A model generated the notes under the pieces. It made no database searches. It was not told the origin of the DNA and was given only the letters and a program-made list of their open reading frames with translations. DNA of 64,000 nucleotides from Termitomyces sp. T153 (taxonomy: Eukaryota > Basidiomycota > Agaricomycetes > Agaricales > Lyophyllaceae). Both the position numbers and the translations under genes were made by a program. The stretch covers positions 682,001-746,000 of the forward strand of contig JACKQL020000006.1 of the NCBI GenBank assembly GCA_018296165.2. The letters run 5' to 3'. Below, piece by piece: positions 36,255 through 48,590 of this stretch (its first letter is position 1; each line of letters opens with the position of its first letter).

Positions 36255-37023
36255 TTATGCCATGCACCCTCAAGGAAATGCTGCTATTCCTCAAAGGACC
36301 AAATAATGGCAAGCATTTCCTTGTCATGGATCTTGTAGTTCCATTTCACTGCATGAAGGCTCCTGAAGTAGGAGGCTATGGGGTGCCACTTGCCATCCTC
36401 CTTTGACTGCTGGAGTAGCACTGCTTCTATGGCAAAGCCAGCACTATTGGCCTCAACACTGCAAGTGTCTCAGCCAGTTGTTGAGAAGTTGTCTGATTGG
36501 CCTGGATTTCTGCCACTGTAGGAGTGGGGCAGAGCATCATAGCATAGATCCTGTTACCTACCTCAATGGTCTTGTCTGGAGACTCAGGGTCCAGAGTGCT
36601 GGCAGAATTCCCTTCATATTCATCTTCCTCTTGGGGTTTGTACCCAACACCTCAGACATCCTTGGAGAGGGCCTCTCTATAAGGGAATGCCAGAGGGGAA
36701 GGGGATCCAGAAGGTCGATCTCAGCATAAGGAAGATGGCTGGTGCAGCAGGTGCATACAGCAGCACACTTGTAAACCTTTGCTATATGCTCCTTGCAGGA
36801 CTCTTTTGCACAAGTCATGCAATGGCAAGGACAACAACCCATCTTTACCATGCCCTTAGTCCAGTCAATTTTGGGATTATTCCATGCAACCAGGTGAACC
36901 CTAGGAGAATCACATCTTGCTTTTCCAAACTAGTGACAGTAAAGGCAGCTTACTCAGAGTGGTCCTGGTATTGAAGGACTAGATCCATCATGGAACAAAT
37001 CAAGCTAGCTTTATTGAGCAAGC
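36255..37023 (-). mobile_element. Inverted Gypsy-A copy, 3' part with internal deletion
   Basis: Read on minus, protease-distal sequence (ISCWPCHCITC-like, HLPYAEIDLLDPLPL) runs into the pol start with 'gtggcagaaatccaggcc', then at about 36.43-36.46 kb jumps directly to RNase H sequence (AVLLQQSKEDGKWHP, FEEW-F-EGA). About 1.05 kb corresponding to 33.62-34.68 kb of the plus copy, including RT, is deleted. The other half of this copy lies at 43.2 kb beyond the Copia-A insertion. Confidence 0.7.
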
Positions 37024-37381
37024 TGCAGAGTAAATTACATAGTAAGACCTCAGTTACTCTACAAGAAGTTATGATGACTATATTGACCTGTAGAGTAAAT
37101 ATAGTAAGACTCCAGGCAATTGTAAGTAAAGTTATCCAACAAAATAAAATATAACAAGCTCACCCTCAGTCACTCCACAAGAAGTTGTGACAACTGAGGG
37201 TGGGTTTTTTGTGTATCCAATCTTCTATGTGAGTAAGATAAGGTTTAGTAAAGAATAGCAAACATACAAGTGCAAAAGTATGAGGCTAGCAAGTGACAGT
37301 GCCTGTATTGAATGAGAGAGACAAAAAAGGAAATAATTAGACTTTTAGACTTTGACATGACTCTGCACATCTCCCTTAACA
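37024..37381 (-). repeat. Copia-A 3' LTR
   Basis: 358 bp, closely similar to 42836-43195 throughout ('agttatccaacaaa', 'aagctcaccctcagtcactc', 'aaggtttagtaaagaatagc', 'attagacttttagactttga'). On minus it begins TGTTAAGGG and ends CA. The flanking pentamer CAAGC matches CATGC at the other LTR in 4 of 5 positions. Confidence 0.85.
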
Positions 37382-40300
37382 CTCCTCCAGATGCAGGATT
37401 CATAGAAGGGTTCACCCCAAGCTTGGAGATTAGGTGCTCATGTTGAGCATAAGGCAGCAGTTTAGTGAAAAATGTCAGGAATGTTTTTGGTCAATGTGAT
37501 GGGCTGTATCTCTATATCTTCTTTCTGTACACATTCACAAATAATGGTGACATATGTCAATGTGTTTCACCTATGCTTGTCCTTTTGTTGACTTGGCTAA
37601 GGCAATAGAAGAGTGGTTGTTGGCATTCAGCATGATGGGAAGAGGCTGGGGTAAGTCCACTTTTGTCAGAAAATTGTGCATCCAGAGTCCCTGCTGGGTG
37701 CCTCAAGTCAGAGCCATATACTCTGTCTTGGTGGTGGACAGTGTGATGGTAGTTTAATGTTTGGAGCTCCATGAAACTGCTCCCCCTACCATTATAAAGA
37801 CATAGCCTCCCATTGACTGCCATGTATCAAAATCCTCCCCAAAATCAGTGTCAACATAGCCAATCACTTGGAGGAGAGCCCCAGCTGTGGCATGTATGTG
37901 ATGTGGTAGTTGAGGGTCCCTTGAATATATCTCAGTTCATATATGAGCACATTTTAGTGTGCTGGTCCTAGCTTTGTCTGAAAATGGGCTAGAGTTCCAT
38001 TGCAAACGACAAATCAGAGTGAGTTGCAATCTGAGCCCACATCAGCAAGCCAGGGAGTTTCAAGTAGGGTTTGTCAGCCATGAAGACCTTCTTGGCATTT
38101 GTGTGAGGACCATCCTTTTTGGTGAGCCTGATGCTGGCAGGGAGGAGTGTGGAGTGGGGTTGCAGCTGTCCATGCCAAAACATTCTAGAACATGTTTCAA
38201 ATATGATCTTGGGGAGATGGAAATAGCACCAGTGTGTGGATCACATTCTATTGCCATACCCACAATGAACAACAGTTTGCCTAAGTCTTTCACCTTGTAT
38301 GCCTCTCTACACCTTTGATGATCATAGATAGTCCAAAGGTATCATTGGTAGAAGTGTTTGTAGTGGTGTGTTTGCCATCTACCTTCCTCAAATATATGCA
38401 GCTATTGGCATGAGAGACTTGGTATCCCAGATCTCAGTATGCAGTGTCCCAGGTGTAACACAAATCCCTACCTCCTTGCATCATGCAATAGAGAGTCTTC
38501 AAAGAAGGCATACCATACCCTCTCTCCCTTTGAAGCTCAGGGGAAGTTGCATATACACTATGTGTTCTGGAACACTGTTAAGATTAGCCAAAACAAAATC
38601 CACCTGCAATATGTCCATCCCCAGCTGTGTCACAATTGCTGCAGAGATGCTAAGAGATTCCAGGCAAACCACTGCTGCATATGTCTCATCAAAGTCCTTC
38701 CCTACAACCTGAGAATATCTCTTTGCAACCAGCCCAGCCTTTCTTCAAAAAATATTCCCCTCTGCATCATACTTGTTGGTGCACACCCACCTACATCCAA
38801 TCACCCTCTTTTTCTCAGGAACTTCCTCTCTTGGCACAAGTCTGAACACTCCTTTCTTCTTCAACATGCTCAAGTCCTGCTCCATATCTGGCAGCCACAA
38901 ATCCAGCTGTCTCATTGCTTCACCATAGGGTTCAGGTATGTCATCATCATTGTCTATTGCCCCTGATTCTGCTAATGTAGCAAGAAAAGCAAATGTGTTG
39001 GCAGCCAGGTAAGAGCTTGGTGGGATGGCAGTTCCAGACATGCATTGCTGTCATGCCACCAAGCAATTGAAGTGGCAGAGTTGTGGAGGTAGGAGTTGCA
39101 TCACAGGCACTGTCACAGCACCTAAATTTGTGCCAGGCACCAATGTGTCAGCAATGTTGGAGGGATTGATCTCAGGTGCAGGTTTGTGAAGTGGACTGTC
39201 AGTGGCATGGATGCAAGGAGTGACTGGTTGGTGCATGGTAAGATGCCTAGAGCAGATGGGTTTGGCACAGGAGGTACTTTAGTGACCAGATCATCATCAA
39301 TATTACTAATGATCATGAGAGACCTGTTAGCAGTGCCTTTGTCAAAAACCACATCTCTCAATGTCACAATCAGACATGTACCCTGGTTGCACAGATGGTA
39401 CCAATAATTGCAGTACCCCACCACTGTGTACTTGACTGATCTCAGGTCAGGTTCGGACTTAACCAGCTCCTCAGGTACCTTTGCAAATCCAACACAACCA
39501 AAGGGGCATAGAAACTCAACACTGTGGTGTTTACCTGTCTAGCCCTATTCAAGTACAAGGCATAGGTAGTGTGAGGATGGGATAAGGTTTTGTGTGGTGA
39601 TCTGTATTGCCATGGCCTCAGCCCAGAGACTCTTGGAGAGACCACTCTTGGCAAGGAGGCAACAAACCCCCTTAATAACCATGCATATACAGCATTTGGC
39701 AAAACTGTTCTGGGAGTGAGCATAGGGTTAAGGAACAGTGACATTCATGCAAATTCCATTTGTTGCACATATCAGGTTCTGCTGACCATGGAGCTCAGCT
39801 TAACTGGGTGAATCCTTACTAGGCAGACACAACATCCTGCACTTATAACCTAGGGTTCTGAGGAGGTTCAGACTCTAGATACCTGCAAGGGTAAACTAAG
39901 GCAAATGGTCCAAGCAAGTCTGGGGTAGTCTGGAAAGGTCTTAGACAAGGTAAAAGGAGGGCTTGGTTTGGGAGCATGTCAGGTACAAGTCTGGAGGCAA
40001 ATATAGAGGGTATGGGGCAAGTGGAGGCCATGCAAATGATGAGAGCAGGGCTGGAGATTGATGGAGGATCAACTAGTGTTGATGGGTTCTGGGGCTAAGC
40101 ATAGGGCAAGGTCCAGGATTAATCATGAATGTATAGGGTTGTAAATGTATGCACAGGGTCATAACAGAGTTAGAGGGAGAAAAGCTCAGGCAACAATAAA
40201 GGAAACTTGAAGCAGGCAAGACAAGATGGAGTTGAGGCAAGACAGAGATGAGAATGAGTTAGATGGAGAGAACAATGTGAGACTAGAGACAGAAATAGAA

Positions 40301-42835
40301 ATGAAATCAGGAAACATAGCAAACACAGAATTTAACAAATGAATAACAGCAATATCAAGACTACTGTAGCAGATATTGCTCTATAACTTATATACTGACT
40401 ACTGGGGGGTTTGCTAGGGTATTGTTGGGGTTTGCTGGGGAAGCATTGGAGTTAGCCAGGATAGGTGCCATGAATGAACAAAGGTCAGGGTGAGTCAAGG
40501 AGGTGTTGGTGGGAACTCTGGGGAAGTGGGGTGGCTTGGGAAGAGGTCTGGCAGTCTGGGAGAAGGCCATGACAGAAGCCCTGCCTAGTCAAATTTTCCA
40601 ATGGGAAATAGATTTGCCATGAGGTCTGGTGTATGCAAAGCACTCTTGAAGACAAGCTCTGCTGTGTCCAATACAATCATGACCATCTTCTTTGCAGTAC
40701 CATAGCTGACTATGTGGAAGACACCTCCAACAGGAGCTGACTGATCCTCCCATAGGGCACTGAGTTCCTCATACACTGCAAAGGACTCTCAGTTGATGAA
40801 ACAGTGGTCACTAGTGCCAGAGTCAGTGTAAGTCAGGATTGAGCCACAGGTTTGGATAGCATAGAGTTGTGGTGCAGCAACAGGTATATAATCTCTGATC
40901 TTGGCCATAAGAGTGTAGAAAACATGTGCAGTGGATGTGTTAGCCATGTTGACCACAGGTGTGGTGCCAAGAGCAGTTGAAGCCACATCTTTTGCTGCCT
41001 GAAGTGCTGCTAGAGTGCTCTCACATTTATGGAAGTTTTATGGAAACTGCCCTTCTTTAGCTCCACCTAGCAAGTAACAGTTCTCAGTCATGTGGCCCAT
41101 GCACTTGCAGTTGAAGTTTAAACACATGAGCTTAGGCTTAGGAGACCTGGCAACAGCTTAAAGAGTGGTTGTGGTGACTCCTGCTTTCTGCTTCTGCATC
41201 TGAAGGTGCAATGGACTGTGAGGCTAAAAATAAGCACCAAAAATGTTGCTATGGCATATAAGCTTGCCACAATAGTGTTATACAACACAGGTAGGGAGTT
41301 GATTATGATGGTGCAGAAAGTGAAATCACTAATCACCACCCCTCTCTTGACAGCCTCCTGCCATTTGTTGTACAAGTCTGCCATGTGGATCAAAAATTAG
41401 TGCCATTAGCATATTTGGTGGTATGGAGGCAGTTCTCAGTGCCTATTGCAGCTAGGTTGGACACAGTGCTATAAGTATTGGTAAGTGCCTTCCATGCCTC
41501 TGCTATGGCCCATTCATTTTGATGCCAAGCTCAATAGGATTTTTGCAGTTAATCATGATCAGCAACATAGTCCATGCATCCCATGCTCCCACTCCTCTGC
41601 TGTAGGCCTGGGGAAGTCCAGCATGTAGGCTTGGTAGGAAGAGGGACATCTATAGGGGTTTTGCCTTTCTCAAAGGTGTCTCATTGTGTAGGTGTCCTTT
41701 GCTTAGCATTTGGATCCACAATTGTCCCCTTCAGATAGCCTTGCATGCCATGGGTCCATGCTGCAATCAGCACCCTATCTCCAAAGGACACTGATACACT
41801 GGTCTTAATAATGAGATTGGCAGAGGAAAAAGCCTAGTCAAAGTATATTATAAAACAATATACTTTACAAATGAAAACAGCTGAAAACTGTAAGCTGGTG
41901 AAAAACATTGAAAACTGTAAATGTAAGGCATACCTCAAATTAAAACCTCCCATGTGAAACCAAGGATGAACCCAAAGTCAGTCAACAACAGTTGGGAAGC
42001 TGGCCATCAAATTTTGATGGCAGGGGCCAAGAATTGATCTCAGTTAACAATTCAAGTTTCCCCTCAATCCAGGGCTAGCCCCTTCCTTCTCTGACCAACC
42101 AACTTAAACCAAACAGCCCTCAAGTCCACAGTGATAAGGATCAGCAGGCAGGAGGAGAGGACAAAGGGAGAGAAAAAGGGACAGACAAAAGAGCAGCCTA
42201 GGCCTCAGCATGATCAAACCCGAATTGCTGATGCCAAAAATAAGTGCATGCCAAAGTCCAACCATGCAGCCCAGCCCACCAACCAGTTAACCACACTCCC
42301 AAATGATGATGAAAACATGTGGAAAAGCCATGGTCCATGCACAGACTGAGGAGTATAAAAGGAGAGGATTTTTGAGCCTATTGGACAAGCAAAGTACTAG
42401 CTATGGCTTGGAAATCCCCAGGGAGCAGGTTTCTTAGGCTAATAGACTATTATTTTCTTCAGGCTTAAAATTTATCATATTTTGCTTGAGCCTTGTGATC
42501 AGACTTGACCTGGTTGAGATTGTAATCTAAATCAATTAAAAATCTACTTTGTATGGCACTTTTAGAGTGAGCTATGTGAAACAAAGTCCTGAACACCTTT
42601 GTGAGTCAGAGTTTTGAGCTGAGTTTGAAAACTAAGCTAATTTTGCCAATTTTGCATCAACACAAAGTTTGTCCCATCAAATTGTCCTTCCTCAGGGAAT
42701 GTAGGAGAGTAGGGAGATTTCAAGTTGCCAGTAGACATTTTTATATGAGTGTATATTCACAATAGAATAAATAATGAGTTGTCTTTTCATTAGACTTGCT
42801 ACAAGTGGAAAGTGCTAACAAGGGGCTCAATAACC
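37382..42835 (-). mobile_element. Copia-A retrotransposon internal region (decayed)
   Basis: Minus-strand order is that of Ty1/Copia. Gag: LYNKWQEAVKRGVVISDF at about 41.3 kb. Protease: YTDSGTSDHCFIN at about 40.8 kb. Pre-integrase: FKSALHTPDLMANLFPIGKFD at about 40.6 kb, interrupted by a solo LTR. Late integrase: TLRDVVFDKGTANRSL at about 39.3 kb. RT: LKKKGVFRLVPREEVPEKKRVIGCRWV at about 38.8 kb and MKDLGKLLFIVGMAIECD at about 38.28 kb. RNase H: LTKKDGPHTNAKKVFMADKPYL at about 38.1 kb and later blocks to 37.56 kb. Frames shift repeatedly and stops are common, so it is dead. The stretch 41.86-42.83 kb between gag and the 5' LTR holds no recognisable coding sequence and may contain another insertion. 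Confidence 0.8.
39770..40574 (-). repeat. Solo LTR of the Gypsy-B family inside Copia-A
   Basis: On minus it begins TGTCATGGCC and runs through blocks shared with the Gypsy-B LTRs: 'aacttatata', the 'cttgatattg' block, 'gtcttgcctcaactc'-like repeats, 'ctaggttataagtgcagg', 'gcctagtaaggattcacc' and 'cagaacctgata'. It is about 805 bp against 1030 bp in Gypsy-B, with internal gaps. It interrupts the Copia-A integrase region, so it inserted later. Confidence 0.7.
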
Positions 42836-43195
42836 TGTCAAGTGAATAATATAGTAAGATCTCAGTCACTGCACAAGAAGTTATGATGACTATGTTGACC
42901 TGCAGATAAATAATATAGTAAGACTACAGGCAATTGTAAGTAAAGTTATCCAACAAAGTAAAGTATAACAAGCTCACCCTCAGTCACTCTATGAGAGATT
43001 ATGATGGCTGAGGGTGGCTATTTTGTGTATCCAATCTTTTATGTGAGTAAAATAAGGTTTAGTAAAGAATAGCAAACATATGAGTGCAAAAACACAAGGC
43101 TAGCAAGTGGCAGTGCCTGTATTGAATGAGAGAAACAAAAAAGGAAATAATTAGACTTTTAGACTTTGATATGACCCTGTGCATCTCCCTTAACA
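42836..43195 (-). repeat. Copia-A 5' LTR
   Basis: 360 bp; pair of 37024-37381. On minus it starts TGTTAAGGGAGATG. The flank 43196-43200 is CATGC. The joined flanks restore the Gypsy-A reading seen in the uninterrupted plus copy around 33.06 kb (GATGGCATG then CTCAAT), which confirms the insertion point. Confidence 0.85.
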
Positions 43196-43805
43196 CATGC
43201 CATCAGCATTGCACAGAGGGATAGGATGAGAGAGGGGGCAAGTGATGAGACAATGTTGTTGCACATAGTCAGTGTCAAGGAAGAGGCCTGTCACCCCACT
43301 ATTAAGCAGGGCAACAACACTTTGAGTCTGCTGGATGTCCACTGTCTCAATTTCTACCTGTAACTTAAAAGAGTTGGCAGACAAAGTGGAGGCAACAATG
43401 CAATGGCAGGGGAGACAACATTCCCATGCAGGAACTCAAGGGTGTGGGTTAGGAGGTGTATTCTCAACTGAGACTTCAGCTAAGAGGAGGCTTTGTATTT
43501 CTGACAAGGGGCATATCATTTCAGGCATAATGGAGACAGCAACAGATATATTTGTTCTATGAATAGCAGAGCAAAATGATTAGCACTAGACAACAGGGGC
43601 ATACAGATCATCTGTTGCCTATTTATTAATCCTCCTCCAACTCTACAGGTGCAACCTCCAATGCATTGGCAACCTCAATAGAGGGAACAGCTATAGGCAC
43701 ATCAGAGGAGGAGACTCCTGCTAAATTCCAGGCTACTAGGAGTTGGACAAGCAGCTCTTCTTGTTTCAATGCAAAGAGGTAGCACACTTTCAGCCCTTGA
43801 AGCAT
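43196..43805 (-). mobile_element. Inverted Gypsy-A copy, 5' part (gag end and protease)
   Basis: The minus strand reads LQGLKVCYLFALKQEELLVQLL, VANALEVAPVELEED and, after a spacer, NSFKLQVEIETVDIQQTQSVVALLNSGVTGLFLDTDY and PIPLCNADGM, matching 32.46-33.06 kb of the plus copy. The protease catalytic Asp of DSGA reads Asn here (NSGV). It continues at 37.02 kb after the Copia-A insertion. Confidence 0.75.
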
Positions 43806-44700
43806 TTTAGTAGTAGTAGTAATGGTTCCCAGGTCTGCAGGGGGAAACCCACCTATTGCTGGTCCCCATCCTCCTGGGAGTCCACCATTGGGGAGTTTTA
43901 CACCTCCCAGAAGTCCTCCTGGGGCTCTGCTACCAGTCATGAGTCCATTCTGGGGTCACAGAAGTGGGAAGTGTGACCTCCAAATTGTTCCAGCATTATT
44001 GTTTTATGTCCAGGGCTGGGTTTTGGGGGGGTCAGGCAGTAGTTGTGGAGCTCCTTTGGATGTGGAAGGAGGCTGCCATGTCAACTGGGTTCTCAAAATG
44101 TCCCAGCAAGGGGAAGACATGGATCTCTGCTACTAGCTCCTGCAGTTTGTTTCTCAATAAAGCATCATTCTGGAGAAGTTTGAGTGTATGTGTCAGGACT
44201 TCCCATGCTCATAGAGCTTGTAGAATGTCAGGATGTGGTTGGCCCATACCTCAGTAGTAGCTTTGGAAGTTGGCTGCCCCAGATTTTTCAAGAGATTCTG
44301 GGTCCATTGGGTAAACTCAGTTTGTGAGAGCCAGAGTTTCTGCAGAATCTTGTCATAGTGCTAAGTATAGGCCACAAGTTGCTCCTGTTGCCAGAGCAAA
44401 GGATCCTGCCTACTCTGAATGTGCTTCTCTGTTTAGCATTGGTGAGGGGTTCAGGGATGGCCAGAGCCACCCTGGGTCCTCAGCAGGGGGGCTATGGGTG
44501 CACAGGTGTGAACAGGGGTTGAGGGCCCTCCATTTGCATCCCAATGTATGCTGGAGCTGCTGCAAATGGACTTGGCTAGATCACATGTCATATAGAAATA
44601 TTGGCCAATGGCAAGATCAATGCTTAGCTGGCATCTGGTGTTATCAGCAGCCTTGTAGAAGACATATGTCAAATGAGAAATTCAAACTGTCAACCTTACA
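43806..44700 (-). pseudogene. Gypsy-type gag sequence of a different family joined to Gypsy-A
   Basis: Minus translation gives Gly/Pro-rich MTGSRAPGGLLGGVKLPNGG and ADLGTITTTTK directly before the Gypsy-A knuckle-end LQGLKVCYL. Farther on, blocks such as LLRNKLQELVAEI and LAIGQYFYMTCDLA appear. The Gly/Pro-rich tail resembles the gag tail of Gypsy-B in style more than that of Gypsy-A, suggesting a chimeric junction near 43.8 kb. Assignment is tentative. Confidence 0.4.
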
Positions 44701-44759
44701 GAATAAATGTCACATAACAGACACTTAAAACCATTAAGCCATTCAGGCTTAACACATTA

Positions 44760-45230
44760 GCAAGCTAAAAGCATTGGTTGGAGCAAGATCACATGGAAGA
44801 GTGGTCAATTGAAATGGCAACCAAAAAGCTTCCTAAAACAAAAGCATGTCAAGCAAGGAACTTGAACTATGAACCTGATGTGTTTTGCAATGGACCTAGC
44901 TTAACAATGGAGTGGCATTGCAATGGAACTAGTTCTGCAACAGCTTGCAGCAGCTAATTGAACTGGCTTCACAACAGATGCAGTATGGCAAAGGAAGCAT
45001 TAAGTCCATTGTCTGCCTTCCATTGCCTTGATTTCCCAGATTCAGCTGTCCACTGCTCATGGAATCTACAGAGCAATTAGGCTCATCTGCTGATATACCA
45101 TTGTTGTTATTTGTCTACAATGCAGAGGACTGTGCCAGGCACATACCATACAATACAAAATATGTTCTGCTACAGCATATGACACATGTACCTGTAGTGC
45201 CCTACCTTGGATCATTATCATTGCATTAGT
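44760..45230 (+). repeat. Unclassified repeat, copy 1 (partner at 59.35-59.95 kb)
   Basis: Blocks 'gcttgcagcagctaat', 'ccttccattgcc', 'tacaatgcagaggactctg'-like, 'catatgacacatgtac' and 'tagtgccctacc' recur in the same order at 59.48-59.88 kb. Neither copy has a recognised domain. The copies are separated by Gypsy-B and diverge strongly. Confidence 0.6.
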
Positions 45231-46970
45231 GTGGGGGAGTGTTTATGGTGAGCAAGAGTGTTTATGGTGAGGAGTATTGATGGCAAGGAGTGTTGGACAA
45301 TATTGCTGTCACCATAACATGTCATCAAACCAGGCCACTGGCCACACCATACATATATTCCCTGACTAATCATGAACAAAGGCCCATTGTTCATGTACAT
45401 AGGCAATGTTGATTGTCTGAAGTCTGGCCATCCACTGTTGCAGACTAACTGAGAGAGAAATTATCAAAGTGGGAGTTCTCTAAGTGACCTCAGTTCCACT
45501 TGGATACATCAAATTGACCTCTTGGCTGGAGGGCAATGAACTGAGCTGCTACTATAGGCATGGAGTGAAAAACTCAGGAGAGATTTTTAGTAGAACTCAG
45601 AAAGCCTTTTACATCTATTTATATTACTTTTAGTGAAGTACAGTCTTGGGCCTCAAGTTGTAGGCCAAATGGGCAGTTATCAGGGCTTGGCTTCATCAAG
45701 TGTTGTAATTTACTTTGAGTCTCACACAGAAACCATCTACAAAGTTGGAAGCAGACAGCTATCATGATATGTTTACCTATTCCAATCTGGTTGAAGTCTC
45801 ACATTGTTAGACACATTCCAGACTCTGAAGATATTTCCTGATCACCTCTTCCCCTGAGCTTCTCAGGTATTCATCATCCTGATGAAGTTTGAGCCTTTCC
45901 TGGAGAATCAAATCATGACAAGCAAAGCTGGCAATGCAAAATAATTGATTGAAGCACAGATCTTTCTGTGTTAGGAACTTCACACTCCACATGTCTCATG
46001 CCATTCTTTGTGAAGCATCTTGTCCATGCTAGTAACTCTTGAAATCACCAGTAGACAACTGTACTATCTTATTGCTCTCAGCACCAATACAAACAATCTT
46101 AAATTTTGGCCCAGGCAAGTGATGACAAAGTAAGATTCAGACCAGCCATTCTTCTTCAGTGCTCAGAATTCCCTTGGAGAAAAATCAATTTATCATGATA
46201 TACGGCTAATTTGTGGGATAGGACATAACAGGTAACATATGCATGGTTAAACAATGCCATAGCTTTGTTCTAATGTCACCACAAGTTAATGTTAACTTAA
46301 AGTATGAGTGACACCTACTTCAATTGTAGAGATAGGGAATAAACCATTTTGAAGACTTACCTCATAGGAGATCAGTCATTGGTTGGTTCTAGCAAGAGAT
46401 AAGCATCCATCTATTTCAAAGTCATTATAGGTGGAAACAGATATATTAGATAATTAGATAAGGACCATTGTCAGGATGAAAGTACTATTTCAGATACTAG
46501 ATACTGAATGTGTGTCACTATTCTTTTCTCTTCACTCAAAATGGAATGATATAGAAATGAACAAGGAAAACTGTCAAGGAAACTATGGGGACATATCCAT
46601 TGGTATTTACAGATCATTGTCATGTCAATTTTGTGGGATCAAAGCCAAAAATTTAATTGGCTAGAATGAAGAATACACACTCTCAAAACATGGGTTCTGG
46701 ATTGATCCCTTGAATGAACATGCTATCATGACTACTTACTCAAATAGAAGCCATATGTCATGCCAGATCCAGAAAGGTAGGTTGGAAATCACTGAGGAGA
46801 AAACCCTCCAACTGCATTGTTTGGTGTCATGTCCTTGGGAAATCACAGATACAACTACCTTATCATGCATCCCATGATAGGAGGCTGCATATTGAGATGA
46901 ACGGAACTCAGTTTGAAAATGGGAGTTTACAAGCTTGTTCCATGATATGAGGTCCCAGCTGGTCAGAGGG
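45231..46970. other. CpG-poor DNA without supported gene
   Basis: Short frames only (for example minus 45807-45992 and plus 46476-46664). No transposon protein or host domain was recognised. Confidence 0.4.
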
Positions 46971-46974
46971 TCAG

Positions 46975-47382
46975 AACAGGCTGCCCAGTGTTCAAGATCA
47001 AGTGTGATACACATGGGAAAGTGGTCAGGTTCAAAATCAGGCTAGTATTTGGGGGTATGAACAGGTCCACAGGCACAATTACTCAAAAACAACCTCAACT
47101 ACAGTGCATATGGAATTGTGGCATATTCTGCTTGACTATGCAGTTGCAGCATCTTTGCATGAGGCCCAATACATGGCAGCTTTTGAAATTGCACAAAAGT
47201 GTATTTGGCTTCAAGCACTGTTGAAGGACATAGGACACAATCACACATCTCAACACACCAAGATATTCTGTGATAACAGCTCTGCAATTGCATTATTTGA
47301 AGACCCTCTTTTTCATGCTCAAGTCAAACATGTTGACATTAAGTATCACTTTCTCAACAAGTTAGTCCAATCCAAAAATTAA
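46975..47382 (+). pseudogene. Copia pol fragment (RT start joined to RNase H)
   Basis: The plus strand reads VFKIKCDTHGKVVRFKIRLVFGGMNR, the beginning of a Copia RT (family pattern WVFKxKRDxxGxxxRFKARLV), and then within 150 bp LHEAQYMAAFEIAQKCIWLQALL, then KIFCDNSSAIAL and HAQVKHVDIKYHFL, the end of Copia RNase H. The several hundred codons that normally separate these blocks are deleted. Confidence 0.8.
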
Positions 47383-47503
47383 TTCTGTGACAAGTCCCTT
47401 CCAAGGAAAGCACTGCCAATCACTGCCAAATATTCACCAAGGCCCTGCTTGGCCCTGCTTTCCTTTATCAATGTCCTTGCCTAGGCTTACAATAACAATT
47501 CCA

Positions 47504-47814
47504 TGTGTAAGAGGAATGTCCATGGTGAGAAGGAGTATTGGATAGCAATGACACACACTCATTGTGTTGATCCAGGCACCACTTTTCACACTATGTTGAG
47601 CCTAGGCACCATCACTCCTTTCCACTATCACCTTCATTCTTCCTGGCATCAAGTAACATATTTACTACATTTATGCACTTACTGACTGTACCATAGTATC
47701 ATACTCACAAATTGATTAGGTACAGCTTAATATAGTCACTTATATTGCATTGAGGTATCATATTCACAAATTGATCTACTTAGGGCTGTCCATACTGTCA
47801 CCTGAATTCCAACA
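47504..47814 (+). repeat. Copia-B type LTR, copy 2
   Basis: Homologous to 29942-30321. It follows the RNase H fragment at the distance expected for a 3' LTR. It begins TG and ends 'ttccaaca'. Boundaries are approximate. Confidence 0.5.
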
Positions 47815-47819
47815 ACCTT

Positions 47820-48590
47820 GACATATGATCCCAATTGCACAAAATCTCTCTACTGCCCACTGTGCCCAATTGCAGCATGGTTACAGACACCCAAGGCAAC
47901 AGTATCATCTCCAGACATGTCTGTCACATATCCAGACACATTGATGCAAGATTGCTACACTGAAAGCTGGTCAGTCTATGACTCAAAGGCTGCCAGCATC
48001 ATTCTTACATATGTATCTGACAGATTCACAATCAGAGTTTGGAGACTTACTTCACACAGAAGATCTGTTTGACAAACTTATTAAAATCCATGAAGATACA
48101 TCAGTGTAAGTGCATTCTATACTTTCATTTACATGCTCACTCTCAGGTGGGACAGATCCCCCTCTACACTCAGTGACCGCATCTCTGCAAACTCAGTGAC
48201 TGATGCAAAACTCATTGCAATGAAGAAGCAAATCAATCATGAATTTGTTCCATCCATCCTTCTCCATTCTCTCCCTGACAAAACCATGTGGGAGTCCTTC
48301 CATGCCACTACCAAACATTGTTGGATATCCAAGTGTAAGCTGACATTCCACAGTCAAGCAACCTGACAAATCTGACAGAGTCAGAGGACAACAAAGAAGC
48401 TTACATTGCTGAAATATCACAAAGGGGACCATCCAATTGTTTTCTTTCTGAAAATCCAAGAGAGGCCTTCAAAGGACATGATGGAGAGCACTGAAGGCCA
48501 CAATTACAGGGAGAACTACAAATTCTGATCAACAACAATGTATAGGAGGTTTTTCCAACTCCCAAAGAATCAAACTGATTACTCAAAGTT
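47820..48590 (+). pseudogene. Copia-type gag fragment
   Basis: The frame contains TLSDRISANSVTDAKLIAM, NHEFVPSILLHSLPDKTMWESF, then after frame changes QPDKSDRVRG and KGTIQL. These resemble the middle and end of a Copia UBN2-type gag. It is decayed, with no pol following. Confidence 0.5.

Noticed and set aside
29942..47814. One Copia-B element split by all insertions between 30.9 and 46.97 kb
   Set aside because: Order and orientation would fit (LTR, gag ... RNase H, LTR), but the flanks of the two LTRs (CAGCA and ACCTT) do not match, so they are treated as separate copies.
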